From positions 1-64,000 of the forward strand of contig JADLZK010011550.1 of the NCBI GenBank assembly GCA_015847255.1: DNA of 64,000 nucleotides. The letters are read 5' to 3'. The translations under genes and the position numbers were made by a program. The notes under the pieces were generated by a model. It ran no database searches. It had not been told where the DNA came from and worked only from the letters and a program-made list of their open reading frames with translations. This document shows, one piece after another, positions 37,040-48,822 of the stretch (its first letter is position 1; every line of letters begins with the position of its first letter). Source of the stretch: Hyparrhenia diplandra. Its lineage: Eukaryota; Streptophyta; Magnoliopsida; Poales; Poaceae.

Positions 37040-39825
37040 GTTCTAAAATTATTGCTTATGTGAGCTCAAGCAAGGGTCTAAACTCTAAAGTTGCATCTGG
37101 TAGTACTTTTGATGACATTTCAAATGATGTTGCCAACAAAGCTGAATTAAATATTACTCGGTCCCATGATCCTCCTATGCAAATTGCATCGATGTTGGTA
37201 ATGGTGACAATGCCGCTGCTTCTTTGGTGCACTAAAGTGGCTGAATCGAAAAAATTATCTTTGGATATGTCTAGCAAATATGCCGAGGGAATGCAACATT
37301 GATGGACCATTATAGTGTCATTATTCCGCAAGCAAGAACTCAGAAGTGGTTGATTTTTAACTCAAAGCCGAGGGCGGCTTTGTTTCAAGGAAGAGAGGAT
37401 GATGAGCCCATGGCTCCTCAAGATAATATTTTGGAGGATTTATTAGCTACAAATATGAAAGATCCAAGCTTTCTTAAAATTTGGTGTGTTTTCTTCTAAT
37501 GAAAAATATATAAAGAAGGCAAAGGAAATATTTCCTCCAGGAGGACTGTTATCACTGATAAAGTTAAAGCCAAGAAAATATATTTATGTTGGTTGCATGG
37601 AAGTCGACATCACATAAACTATTATTGGGATAGACTAAACGGAGTGGCACATGCATGATGCTAGTATGGAGGCTATATTTGGTAATGGCGTGATTTGCAT
37701 GGTTGCCCGATTTTAATATGTATTTTCTTGGGTTTATTATGGAGGCCTGCGTGCCTTCGGTCTGCTACTATGAGAGATTGTGCTTGCTTCGTGGGGCACA
37801 ATTTAAAAGTATTTCGTAGGGTTAATTGTGTGGTTGTGAGTGTGAGTTCTATTTTTGTAATACCGAATAAGGTGTTGGACCATGCATGTGCCTGCGTGCA
37901 CTTAATAAGGCCACAATCGGCCATGTATTAGGCAGGTAGAATTTTATTGTGGAGTTATTCCCCGTCGAGCCGCCCGAGAAACCCTAGTGGGTGATGCCGG
38001 ATCCTCACGGATTTGTGTCGAGTGCGTGATCGAAGTCTCATCGGCTCGAGTGCGTTGCTTGGAATTCTCGAGTTCCCTCCCCGATCGTGGTTCGTCGTGG
38101 CCGCGGGTGGAAGATTTATCTTGGGTTTGGATTGCATCTGATTGTAAGCCGATCCCTCTATCTATCTGTCATTGCTACTGGATTATTTAATTGGAAACAA
38201 GATATATATGGTTATGCTATTTCGTTGCTGATTGGAATTGTGTGCCCATTGACTATTCTCCAATTGACGTGAGATTCTTCTGCACCTTTCCGTACTTTAT
38301 ATAAATCCTGCTGCACCCTCGTCGGTTCTATACTGGATTACATGAGATTGATTTGAGTAGTAGTCGATCAGCTGCTGCTATATCTTGTCAGATTGATTTC
38401 CTAAAATAGTCATGTTGATATTAGCCCAGCGTTGAGAAGCACAAAAGTCTTGTTCTTTGTTTGCTGCTAGCTATTATTAGAGATTCCTATTATTTTAAGG
38501 ATCAATAGCATTGTCTGGTTGAGCATGCACTGGTAGTTTTATTGCTCAAAAAATATCTTGGTTGCGTTATTTGTGGAAATTCTTAAAGAAATTATAGAGA
38601 AGTTGTATTCTTGGTATTTAGATTCGGTGGAAAGATTGGGATGATTATTGGACAACGTAGCGTTTCCTTTATCAGTACTGATAAGGACACACCTACAATG
38701 CCCAATAAATTGCCCCAATCTTTCCGCGATGCAGCAGCGATCTCAAATGAAATAAATACTAATCTGAATTACGATGCATGCTAATTTAATATTCAGATTA
38801 ATTTCTCTCTTGACGGAATACAAATAGCAGCAAAGTATTCGACCGACCAATCACAACACCATGCATGAAGCCATGCCAACAACACTAACAATACAGTGGT
38901 AATAATTGGTTGGACTGAAAATAACTTGATCTCTCAAATAAACAATTGGGCTAGCAGCAGAATTATTACTCAAAAGACCAAATATTCCAATTGATTATCC
39001 AACTCAAATAGTAGCGGCGATAAATAGAGGGATCAGCTTACAATGGTTGCAAACCAAACCCTAAGATAATTCTTCCACCAAGCATCCACGTTGAACCACG
39101 GTCAGAAGATGGGGAACTCCAAGAATTCCAAGCGACGCACCCAAGCCGTAGCAGCTTGATCACGCCAACCACGCAGATCCACAAGAATCCTGGAAGATAA
39201 TCTTCAAGAAGAAGAACCTCGATGGGATCACCATCGAGGATTTCTCGGAGCGGCTCGACCGGGAATACTCCTCAATAAAATTCAACCTCTCATAGTAGCA
39301 GCATGCATCTCGATAATAGCAAGCATGCATGTCGACCCCTTTTAATCAATCTCCAAAAATAGATCATTTGATATCGAGATGCATAGACCCAATTTAAATA
39401 AATTTACTTGTCTTCTTATCATCTTTCTTACGTAGATTAATCCCCACAAAAATATGCTTCTTGGTTGATATAATTTTGGGCAAAATAATTCCGGTTCCTT
39501 ATTCATGTTTTTGCCTTATATCAAATGAAAATGCACCAAAGTTTAAGAAAGGTGGATCTTTCATATTGTTAGCCGATAAATCACCGAAATATTAACTTGT
39601 GGAGCCATGGGCTCATCATTCTCCCTTTCTTGAAACAAAGCCGCCCTCGGCTTTGAAATATATTTAACATCTTCTATCATATGATTACTCACTTTTGTAA
39701 TATTAGAAGCCATAGTTGGTGCATCATGAGTCTCTTGTTGTGCGAGAATGAAACTTAATAGGCTTTGTAGCAACTATGCCTTCACTCTTCCACACATCCA
39801 TCGCAATTTTAGATACGTGCACTTA

Positions 39826-40467
39826 TTAGTTTGACAAACAAATGTAATCCATAACTGAAACACCCTCGGTCCCATTTGCAAGAGTTATTGAAGTAGGGGT
39901 AATCACATCACTCTCCCTTCTTGAAGCAAAAAGCCGCCCTCGGCTTTGGGGTAATTTCAACAACTTTTTCTTCACTTTCAATGTGGCAAATACATCAGCC
40001 TTGATAGCACTCTCAAGCATTGGTTTGAGCACATGTGTAACTCCCTTGTGCATAAATGAATACGTATTGGAACGACCGCCATGAGTAGCATCAAGATCAA
40101 ATTGCCATGGTCGACCCAACAATAGATGACATGCACTCAATGGTGCAACGTCACAATCCACAATATCAATATAAGTTCCAACTAAAAATTTTACTCTAGC
40201 CTTATGAGTAATTTTCAATGTACCACTTTGATTCATCCATTGCATATAATGTGGCGTTGGCAGCCGATAGACAAAGGATAATGCATTCACCAAATCAGAA
40301 CTAACAACATTAGCAAAACTTCCGCCATCAATAATCAACTTGCATACCTTGTCTCGAATTTTGCACTCGACTGAAATATATTGGACCGCTGCCCCTTCCT
40401 CATATAGCAGAGTACCATCACTGTGTACATCTCGTGCCATCATAGAGAAACCATCTCGATGCATCAT
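39826..40467 (-). pseudogene. Gag end and retropepsin of the minus gag-protease element
   Basis: An open frame of 213 codons reads MMARDVHSDGT, VQYISVECKIRDKVCKLIID, GGSFANVVSSDLVNALS, YMQWMNQSGTLKITHKARV and CDVAPLSACHLLLGRPWQFD, collinear with 36480-37000 on the plus strand. Here gag and protease are continuous. The tail differs and stops at 39826. Active-site D-G-G is present. Confidence 0.75.
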
Positions 40468-40731
40468 CTATATCATCAATTTTGGTCTTAGCCTGAGTAT
40501 CACAAGAAGAAACATTATTATGTAGCCCCAATGTAGAAGAAATCTCAGCACACCCATGCATAACCGTAGGTTTGGGTACGCAAGGCTTGACAACAATTGA
40601 GAATCTTCTTTATTAGAAATATCAACCTTCGGACATGCTCTTTTATTGCTTTTATAGCCACACTATTCTTCCCAAATTTATATGGATCAGCAATATGCTT
40701 TTGATATGAACCCAACCGATGCTCATTAGGA

Positions 40732-41082
40732 TTAATTCCAGTATTGAGCGAGGAGCAGGAAGATCAGCGCTCTGTGTTGAGCGAACAATTGGCTTTGGAC
40801 CAAAACCAAAGCGCCACTGTAACACGCTTTCATATCAGCCCATGTCCTACAAGGTTCTTCACCTCTCATCATGCGCCCCTTATGGAATTCCCTCCACCAC
40901 GAAGAAAGACTATTAGAAAATGTCTTCTTAGCAAAGAACAACTGCATGTGTGGTTCGAGTCCACGACCCCTCAAGAAAATGTGCATGGCATCTTCCCAAT
41001 CATAGTAACTGGGATCATTGGTTCTCAAATAAAGTGTTGGCACACATTTAATCTCCTTAGTAGCAAGACTATAATTGGCCAT
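40732..41082 (-). pseudogene. Gag of the minus gag-protease element
   Basis: MANYSLATKEIKCVPTLYLR, NDPSYYDWEDAMHIFLRGRG and SLSSWWREFHKGRMMRGEEP are collinear with the plus copy at 35929-36200. The frame is lost after TWADMKACYSG by a small indel relative to the plus copy. Confidence 0.75.
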
Positions 41083-42342
41083 TGAAAAAAAAAAAAATCA
41101 AATGCACCGTGAACAACCTGTCTTTGAATACCAACCGATAAGGACACGCCTTACGCTGCCCAAGAATATGCTCCAATCTTTCACGGTACAAATAATTGGT
41201 TCTCCAATAGAAACTGAGTTCTTCAATTAATTGAAATAAAATAATACGTGGTCTGAATATTTTCTGAATATAAGAAATAGCCTCTCTGAATTAATTGTTG
41301 CATCTGTAAAGATAGATCAATCCAACAGGTCCAAAGGGAACGGAGCAGTAGTATATTCAAATCACGACAGGATCAACAAGTAATATCCAGAAAGCACTTT
41401 CAGTAGCACGTTTACTGGAACACTAAGCAGCACAATGTATATCAATTTCTAATTCAGAGTAGCACCTCACGAAACAATGGCAGGTTCATGAATCGTGACA
41501 AAATCAGCCAATATGACACGCGATGGAGTAGCAGTAATAATTCCAATAACAATTCCTTGATCAATCCGAATGGACCAAACACAAGCAGCGTGCAGCAATA
41601 GTAGATAGAAGGTAAATGGATCGGCTTACAATACTTTAACAGATGCAATCCGAACAGCAGCGATCTCCAACCCGTGCACCAAACTGGACACGATCCGGAG
41701 AGGAGATTCCAACAGGAACCGATGCGAGTCCGAGAAGATAATTCGGATCACACACCAACACAAATCCGTGAGGATCCGAAGAACACCCGCTAGGGTTCTC
41801 ACGAGCGGCGGCGGCTCGATGGGGATAACTCCACAATAACAATCTACCTGATTACAGGGGCGTCGGCCCTGACTATTTGAGGCACGCAGGCCAGCCATCG
41901 AAACTGACTCCGGCTGGACCAACCAGAGCCACACACACACTCGAACACAGTTTGACTCATGTACGTAAATAGATAAAACACATAAAGCAACTCTACTAAA
42001 CGTGACATGTTTGCAAATATAATAAACTAATCCGGCAAGGGTGAAAGCCACGTTATTAGCATCTTCGGTTCCTTACTAGCATCTTGCATGCATCGACTTA
42101 TTTGATTACTTCATTTCAATAATAGCTCATGTGATGTCGACTTCGATGCCACCAACATAAATATATTTTCTTGAGATAAACTTGATCATTGATGAAAGTC
42201 CAGTTGGAGAAAATATTTCCTTCGCCTTTTTATATATTTTTCATCAGAAGAAAATGCACCAAATTTTAAGAAAGATGGACCTTTCATATTTGTAGCTAAT
42301 AAATCCTCCAAAATATTATCTTGCCGAACCATGGGCTCATCA

Positions 42343-45300
42343 TTCTCCCTTTCTTGAATCAAAGTCGCCCTCGGCTTTGACATAGCTCGACCATAATCTT
42401 TATTTAGCGGTTCATGAATTGTGCCAATTTCTTGAGTAGAAACACTCAAGCGATCAACGTTCTTCACAATGTCAGACTCATTGTCGTGATCTCCACAATC
42501 AACAAGGATTCCAAAATTACTTCCTGCAACTTTAGAATCCATGCTCAAATTTTCAGGTGCAATAATATCATCAATAGTCACATCCATCTTGCCAAACTGC
42601 ACAGAAGATGATTTATTCAGAACTGCCTTGTCAGTTTCTGACCCGCTGCATTTTTCTTCAACAACGTTATTATTTTGTCCATCTAGAGCTAAAGACACTA
42701 TCGGCTTAATTTTAATTTCAGCAAAATTATTTGCAGTTCCCTTTTACTGAAGTGTTCACAATCTTTGTTAAAATTTGCTGCTATTTGTATTCCGTCAAGA
42801 GAGAAATTAATCTGAATATTAAATTAGCATGCACCAAATTTTTAGGAAAATGATCCAATTAATAAGATGTACTGCCGGACAGGACTGACCACCAAGCACA
42901 CAGCTTTCTTAAAATTGTGTGCATTTTCTTCTGATGAAAAATATATAAAGAAGGCGAAGGAAATATTTTCTCCAACTGACTTTCATCAATGATCAAGTTT
43001 ATCTCAAGAAAATATATTTATGTTGGTGGCATCGAAGTCCACATCACATGAGCTATTATTGAAATGAAGTAATCAAATAAGTCGATGCATGCAAGATGCT
43101 ACAAAATGTAGAGGTGTAGGTGTCAATGTAGTGGCAGGGGAATTTGGGCCTCATGTGTGAAACGCTGCTGATGAGAATATCTCCCACCGTTGATCTGAAA
43201 GATTGTTGTTGATGGCGCCCTTGTATTTCACGCTCTGCCTTTAACAAAGAAGATGATACAATCGAGAAAATGTATTCCAGTCTTTATAATCAAGAATATC
43301 TTGGATTTCACGATTTAAACCACCAAAGAATCTAGAACAAGTTTGTATATTATTTTCTTGACACCACAACGTGCTAAACCAATAAGCAAAGTTTGATAGT
43401 ATTGTTCCACACTCTTATCACCTTGTTTTAAAGTTTGCAATTTCAAAAGTAAATCACGTTGGTAATAAGGAGGAACAAAACGAGATTTCATGCGCCGCTT
43501 TAAATCATTCCAAGTTTGAGGTATAGGAGCAGCATTACGAATATCAGCAGGATTACAAAGGTCATGCCACCAAAATAAAGCAAAGTCTGTGAAACTCACT
43601 AGTAGCAAGCCTAACTCTATGCTCCTCGTGAACTCTATGAGATGAAAACTTTTAATCCACAAACAATTTCCCAATTTAAATACACCTCGTGATCAGCATT
43701 ACCAAAGAAATTCAGGCAAGGAAAACTTAACCTTACTAAAAGGATCATTATTATTATTACCCGGTTACGATTACTTCCTCCCATACCACGACGATTATGA
43801 TTAAGACGCTCCACATCATGATCGGAAGGCAAAGATCCGCATCAACATCGCAAAGGGCCGGGCCGCTGCCATCAAGATCAGCGCCATCATCAATATCATC
43901 AAAAGCATCCTCATTAGGATGTGGGCGCCCGGGCGGCGTTGTTGCTCAACATGTTCAATCCGAAATCATCGATTGGTAAAGTTGCGTTGCATCGCCCGAA
44001 TTGTTGGGTCATGTACGCCCGGCTGATCAAGAATGAGTGTGGTCAGCTCGCCTTGACACACACTCATTGAAGTCCGCTGGAGAAGCCGCTGGTTCACCTT
44101 GGGGCCCCGACATGGTTAGAAAGTAGAAAGAGACAACAACAAAGTATTATCCCTAACAACTAACCGTGACTAGGAGGTGATGAAAGTGGTGGTATAAGTG
44201 GAATGCAATATCAAAAACGCCTTACCACGCCTTGCAAGTATTCTTACCAAAGCCACACATGTGGTACAATCAGTCGGGGGTTTGTGGTGTAAAAGTTGCA
44301 GTAGGAACCTCGTGGCCGATCAAGTATATGTGGAGCTATAGGAAGGCAAAATATAGTAGCAAGGAATAGCAATAATTTAATTCAGAAATTGCAAGATTGA
44401 AAAGTAGTCCCAAGCTAGTCTATGTCGCCGCCCTAAACTTGTCCCGACCTAGTTCAAGCAAGCACAATATCTCAAAGCACAAGGACTCAAAGGATGCAAG
44501 CACTTCTTGATTTTTTTTTTTTTTTCACTTTCTGCTCTTTTTTTTTTTTGTTTTTTTCCCTTTTTTTACCTTTTTTAGGGTGCATCTTTTTTGGCACCTT
44601 TTTCCTTTTGCACTTTTTTTTTTTTGTTGTTGCAAGAAGTTGCCGCAATGTACGTAAACAAACTCAGCAAATGACGGCAACTTTCGATCGGTTCTATTTG
44701 GGGAAAAAGAAATTAACTTTTCTTGGATATAAATATTCAAGGCACAAGTAGAGAACGTAATCCCATCCAACAAACTAAAATACTGATAAGGACGCGCCTA
44801 CGCTGTCCAAAATAATTTCCCAATCTTTCACGGTACAAGAACCAATCCAAAATCAAATAAACACTAATCTAGATTTCTAGTACCACCAATTCAATATCCA
44901 GATCAGTTTCACTATCTAAAACAAGAATAGCTAGTATTCGACAACACCAACATGCAAAGTTCTTATAATAGCAATAGTGGTTGACAATCAGTCTAATAAG
45001 AGCTCCTCTTCACCGTGAGGATTCAGATCACACAATGACAAATATCACTTTACTCTCTCAGCCTCACGCCTCATACATGCACCGTGAATAGCCAAAATCA
45101 ATAATTGACCAAGAACTAATCCAAAGTTGGAGATCCCAAATGCATGTAGTATAAGAAGTCATGGCAGATCAAATACAAATGATAATTCAGCCAAAGTAAC
45201 ACCAGCGTTGAGTAGCAATAATAATCAAAATATTCCTTTCCGACAAATATTATTGATAGATGGGATCGGCTTACAAAAATTGCAATCCGAACCTTGATAA

Positions 45301-45560
45301 TTTCTTCCACCCGTGGCACAACGAACCACGCATCAGAAGATGGGGAACCCAAGAATTCCAAGTTTACACACTCGAGCCGATGAGACTCAATCACGCACTT
45401 CACGCAAATCCATGAGGATCCGGATGAACACCGCTAGGGTTTTTCACGAGCGGCGGCGGCTCGATGGGAATAACTCCACAATAAAATTCTACCCGCCCCA
45501 ACATGGCACGCAGGCCAAACTTATAAGGCACGCAGCCGCATGACACACATGCCGGACTCA
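42343..45560 (-). mobile_element. Rearranged minus-strand gypsy-type element with gag remnant
   Basis: Minus-strand order: LTR about 45560-44784 (ends CCTTATCA), a leader with A/T-homopolymer tracts (44783-44000), a gag remnant (43832-43315), then protease-end sequence (42698-42343) leading into the shared LTR at 42342. Between 42776 and 43100 a piece of plus-oriented LTR interrupts it: GTATTCCGTCAAGAGAGAAA (as at 35728) and GAAAATATATTTATGTTGGT (as at 37575). The leader has an inverted relative at 46850-47180 in the next element. Confidence 0.55.
43315..43832 (-). pseudogene. Ty3/gypsy gag remnant (Retrotrans_gag type)
   Basis: Two frames on the minus strand: NADHEVYLNWEIVCG (43635-43832) and, after a frameshift, FTDFALFWWHDL, TWNDLKRRMKSRFVPPYYQR and LQTLKQGDKSVEQYYQTL (43315-43674). 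The series W-W-x-x-L, TW..LK..M..RFVP.YY, L..LKQG..SVE.Y is the classic capsid signature of plant gypsy elements. It belongs to a different gag family from 35929 and 40732. Confidence 0.75.
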
Positions 45561-46209
45561 ACCATGGTGCACATGCACGCCGCTTCTATTTTTAGCCATG
45601 CCACCACGACCTCAAGGGAGCTCACGGCCATGATACTGAAGTCAATAATAGAAATCCATGCAACCACATAAGTAATTAAGCGCCAGCCTACATGCAACCA
45701 TGCACCGATTGTAATTTTGTTTCCTTTGTTCACGGATAGCCGTAGCTTTTTCCCTTCTTTTGCTTCTACATAAGGCTCCTAAAGCCCCCGACATCAATTG
45801 GGGTTTTGTTTAGTTCAAGTTTTCCGAGAGAAACTTTGATTGATTCATTGTAACCATGAAGATTATTCCGCTTACATTGATCCAAGGCCCTCGTTTTGTT
45901 CTTCACATCTGCGTGGCGATTAGTCCTTTTGTGATTCGAACTTGAACACCATTATCTTAGTTCATCAATTCACATTTGCAATATTCGATTGCGGTTTACC
46001 TGTTCTTGCTTGTGTTCTTCGATTCGCTTGCAGTGAAAAGCCTTCTTGGCGAGGTCAATCAAGTCGCTTGGTTGATAACCATTGAGCAAAGGGTGTAGCG
46101 TTGCAGGGTTCAATTGTGTTGATTCAAAGCGGATCGCCAACGCCGAAGTTCTCCACCCAATCGAATTTATCCCTTTACCTCACGGAAGATTGGGCCATAT
46201 CTCATCAAT

Positions 46210-46224
46210 TGGTACCAAAGCTCC
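46210..46224 (+). promoter_or_regulatory. Diverged primer binding site
   Basis: TGGTACCAAAGCTCC lies 2 bases after the LTR end CTCATCA, at the same spacing as the site at 34000. It differs from the initiator tRNA-Met complement at two positions of the first 12. Confidence 0.6.
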
Positions 46225-47479
46225 AGGTTTACCGCGAGGTATAATCTCGTTTGCCTTACATTCATATTTGTTCATTACCTATTGCCCACAAAAAGCCCCC
46301 AAAAAAATATACACCTCCCACAGTCCTTTGTGCCATTTGTGCCAATGCAATTTTTAATTTCAGTTTGCTTTATTGAATTGTTGTCCCTTGCCACGCCATT
46401 GTGTCCGTCGTGTTTTAGTCTTGTTCTGGTCTAGGGTCTAGTCTTTTTTGTGTGTGTGTTGGTGAAAACAAAAAAAAAAAGTGGTGTTGCTGTTTTCCCC
46501 ACAAAAAAAGGGAACATCAGATTTATTTTTCACGTGTGTGCTAGTGAGATTGTTTGAAGCCAAAGAAGAAAAAAAACAGGAAATATAATACGTAAAGGAG
46601 TAATATATTATCCATTGTATCCTTGCCCAAGTTTCTAGCCAAAGGAAAGTTTTTATTTTTAGCATACGTGATGGAAGAGAAAGGAATCGCACGGAACTTT
46701 TCTTATTTCCTTATATAAAAGAAATTAATTCAAATTTGATTCCTCTTAAGCATGTACGTTTGATTATTGAATAGCTATTTTTGGAAGATTGAACAACGTG
46801 ATTCTTTTGTACTTGGTCTTGCATCATATCCATCGCGACATAGACAATTTTGGAGTGCTTTTCAAGCTTGTAATTTTGAATTAACCCATTGTTAAAAAAA
46901 AAAAGAGTAAAAGGCATAAGGCGAGAAAAAAAAAGAGCAAAAGCCGCACCTAGAAAAGAAAGAAAGAAAAAATATAAAGAACAAAAAAGAAGAAAAAAGA
47001 AATTGGTAAGTGCTTTGAAATGCATTGAGTCCTTGTGCCGTCTCGAGACGTTTAGGGCTCCTTGCTTGAACTAGGTCCAAGACAAGTTTAGGCCGACTTA
47101 TGACATAGACTAGCTTTGGGACTACTATATTTCAATCTTGCAATTTCTGAATTAAATTATTGCTAGTGTTTCCTTGCTACTTTATATTGTGGGATTGCCT
47201 GCCCATACCTCCACATATGATATGAAAAGACATGTGTTCCTTTATTAAACCTCCTATCTTAATTCATATGAGGTGAATAATTTGTCAAATTATTATTGTA
47301 TCGGCTTGGCTTTGGTAAGAACACAAGCAAGATGGCAAGGACGTTGTGGAAGAAAATAAGGAGATCATAGCCTCATGTGAAAATTCAAAACCAACACCTA
47401 TTTTTCTTGTTGAACATGAGAGCAAAGGTAATTCCACGACATGTTAAATTCACGTAGGTGAGAGTTCTCTTGATGTGTC

Positions 47480-47945
47480 AATGTTTCTACCAATCATGCT
47501 ATGATCGAGCAAACATTAGTGGAACCATCTCTTGATTTACCTTTGTCACAAGATGATATGGTTGATGTTCCTTGTGATAAATATAACTTGCATGATGATA
47601 TTTATACTATACCAATGAAACCATTAATGAATGATGATGATATATGTGTGTCTAAACCAAACACATGCGCTTAAAAATAGACATATTATTCATAATGCTA
47701 GTGATGTTGATGAGTTGAAATTGTTGTCATCTTTAAATACTTTGGGTTACATTGAATTTAATGTTTTGTGTAATCTTAATTCTTTAGACAAGAAACTATA
47801 TGCATATGTTGATTTGCCATGGTTCTCTTAGACATACATATCATGTTTTTGGAAAATATAACAACAACGGACAATATTTGATACATCGAGTTTACATTTG
47901 TACAAATCTGAATTCTCCTTTTCTTGCAAAAAAAATATGATGCCT
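47480..47945 (+). pseudogene. Broken ORF in the pol-less element, unknown function
   Basis: Joined across small frameshifts, the interior reads an acidic stretch (LPLSQDDMVDVPCDK, MNDDDICVSKPN), then IHNASDVDELKLLSSLNTLG, FNVLCNLNSLDKKLYAYVDL and PWFS followed by sequence like HTYHVFGKYNNNG. Leucine- and acid-rich with no retroviral motif; I do not recognise a domain. It lies where gag or pol would be expected, before the purine tract, so it is probably an element-encoded accessory or captured sequence. Confidence 0.4.
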
Positions 47946-48178
47946 TAGAGGATTATAAAATCAAATCGTTGTCATGCCATATTCCTCTAGTTTTGCTTTA
48001 AGAATACATGTCAAATTCAAAGAAGTGGAACAAATGTCTCTTTGTTGTACACTAACCTTTTGCGAGGTGAGAAAGGATGGATCTCTACTGTGAATACCAC
48101 CATGGCCACCACCTTTGCAAAGGGTTGAGGCCAAGATGGAGTCGAGGACGACTCAATTCAAGAAGGGAGGATGATGAG

Positions 48179-48822
48179 GACATCGCCATCCGAAACACAC
48201 GTTCATTTCCAACTTCGTTTCGCCACGTTGCATGACCAAAATGAACAAGACTCATGCAACCTGGCCGGCTTTGCTCTACTTTTAGCCATGCCACCACGAT
48301 CTCAAGGGAGTCCTCATGCAACCACAAGCGGTCTTGCTTCTACTTTTAGCCATGCCACCACGACCTCTGGGGGAGCTCACCGCCCATGATACTCGAAGTC
48401 AATAATAGAAATCCATGCAACCACATATAGTTTAGCAGCCTACATGCAACCATGCACCGATTGTAATTCTTTTGTTTCCTTTGTTCACGGATAGCCGACA
48501 TCGCCATCTTTCGAAACACACGTTCATCTCCAACTCATTCCCGCCACGCTATGCGACCAAAATGAACAAGCTAGACTCACGCTTAACCACAAGCTGTTAG
48601 TTCTACTTTTTAGCCATGCCACCCACGATCTCCAAGGGGAGCTCCTCATGCAACCCAAGCGTGTCGCTGCCTACTTTAGCCATGCCCACCACGACCTCAA
48701 GGGAGCTCACCGCCATGATACTCAGTCAATAATAGAAATCCATGCAACCACATAAGCGGAAGCCCGATACATGCAACCATGCACCGATTGTAATTTTTTG
48801 TTTCCTTTGTTCACGGATAGCC
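48179..48822. repeat. Tandem duplication of ~320 bp in the U3 part of the 3' LTR
   Basis: Copy A (48179-48496) and copy B (48497-48822) each run from GACATCGCCATC through CGAAACACACGTTCAT, AGCCATGCC, TCAATAATAGAAATCCATGC and CATGCACCGATTGTAATT to TTCACGGATAGCC. Within each, a shorter unit around TTTTAGCCATGCCACCACGA is itself repeated. The duplication lies upstream of the TATA-like CTACATAAGG. Confidence 0.85.

Larger units (their letters stand above)
34798..38674 (+). mobile_element. Non-autonomous LTR retrotransposon with gag-protease only (plus copy)
   Basis: LTR at about 34798-35871 and again at about 37400-38674 (shared GATGAGCCCATGGCT at the start, then GCCTGCGTGCC, CGAGAAA.CCTAG, TTGGAATTC, AAGC.GATCCCTCTAT in order). 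A primer-site-like TTGGTATTCGAGAGG follows the first LTR at 35874. The 1.5-kb interior carries a gag and a retropepsin but no RT, RNase H or integrase and no space for them. The 3' LTR ends TTATCA at 38674. The LTRs are quite diverged, so the insertion is old or the copy is recombinant. Confidence 0.7.
38679..42342 (-). mobile_element. Non-autonomous LTR retrotransposon with gag-protease only (minus copy)
   Basis: Mirror image of the 34798-38674 element: on the minus strand, LTR 42342-41137, primer-site-like TTGGTATTCAAAGAC, gag (from 41082), protease (to 39826), purine-rich AAGAAAGGGAGAATGATGAG, then LTR 39618-38679. Its 3' LTR is the reverse complement, with differences, of 34798-35871. It has the same 1.5-kb interior without RT or integrase. 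The 5' LTR is itself preceded by protease-end sequence of a further minus-strand element, so the LTR is shared, as after recombination between elements. Confidence 0.7.

Noticed and set aside
44494..44773. Phe-rich and Lys-rich frames
   Set aside because: Translations of poly(T)/poly(A) tracts in the retrotransposon leader; the same applies to 46889-47080.
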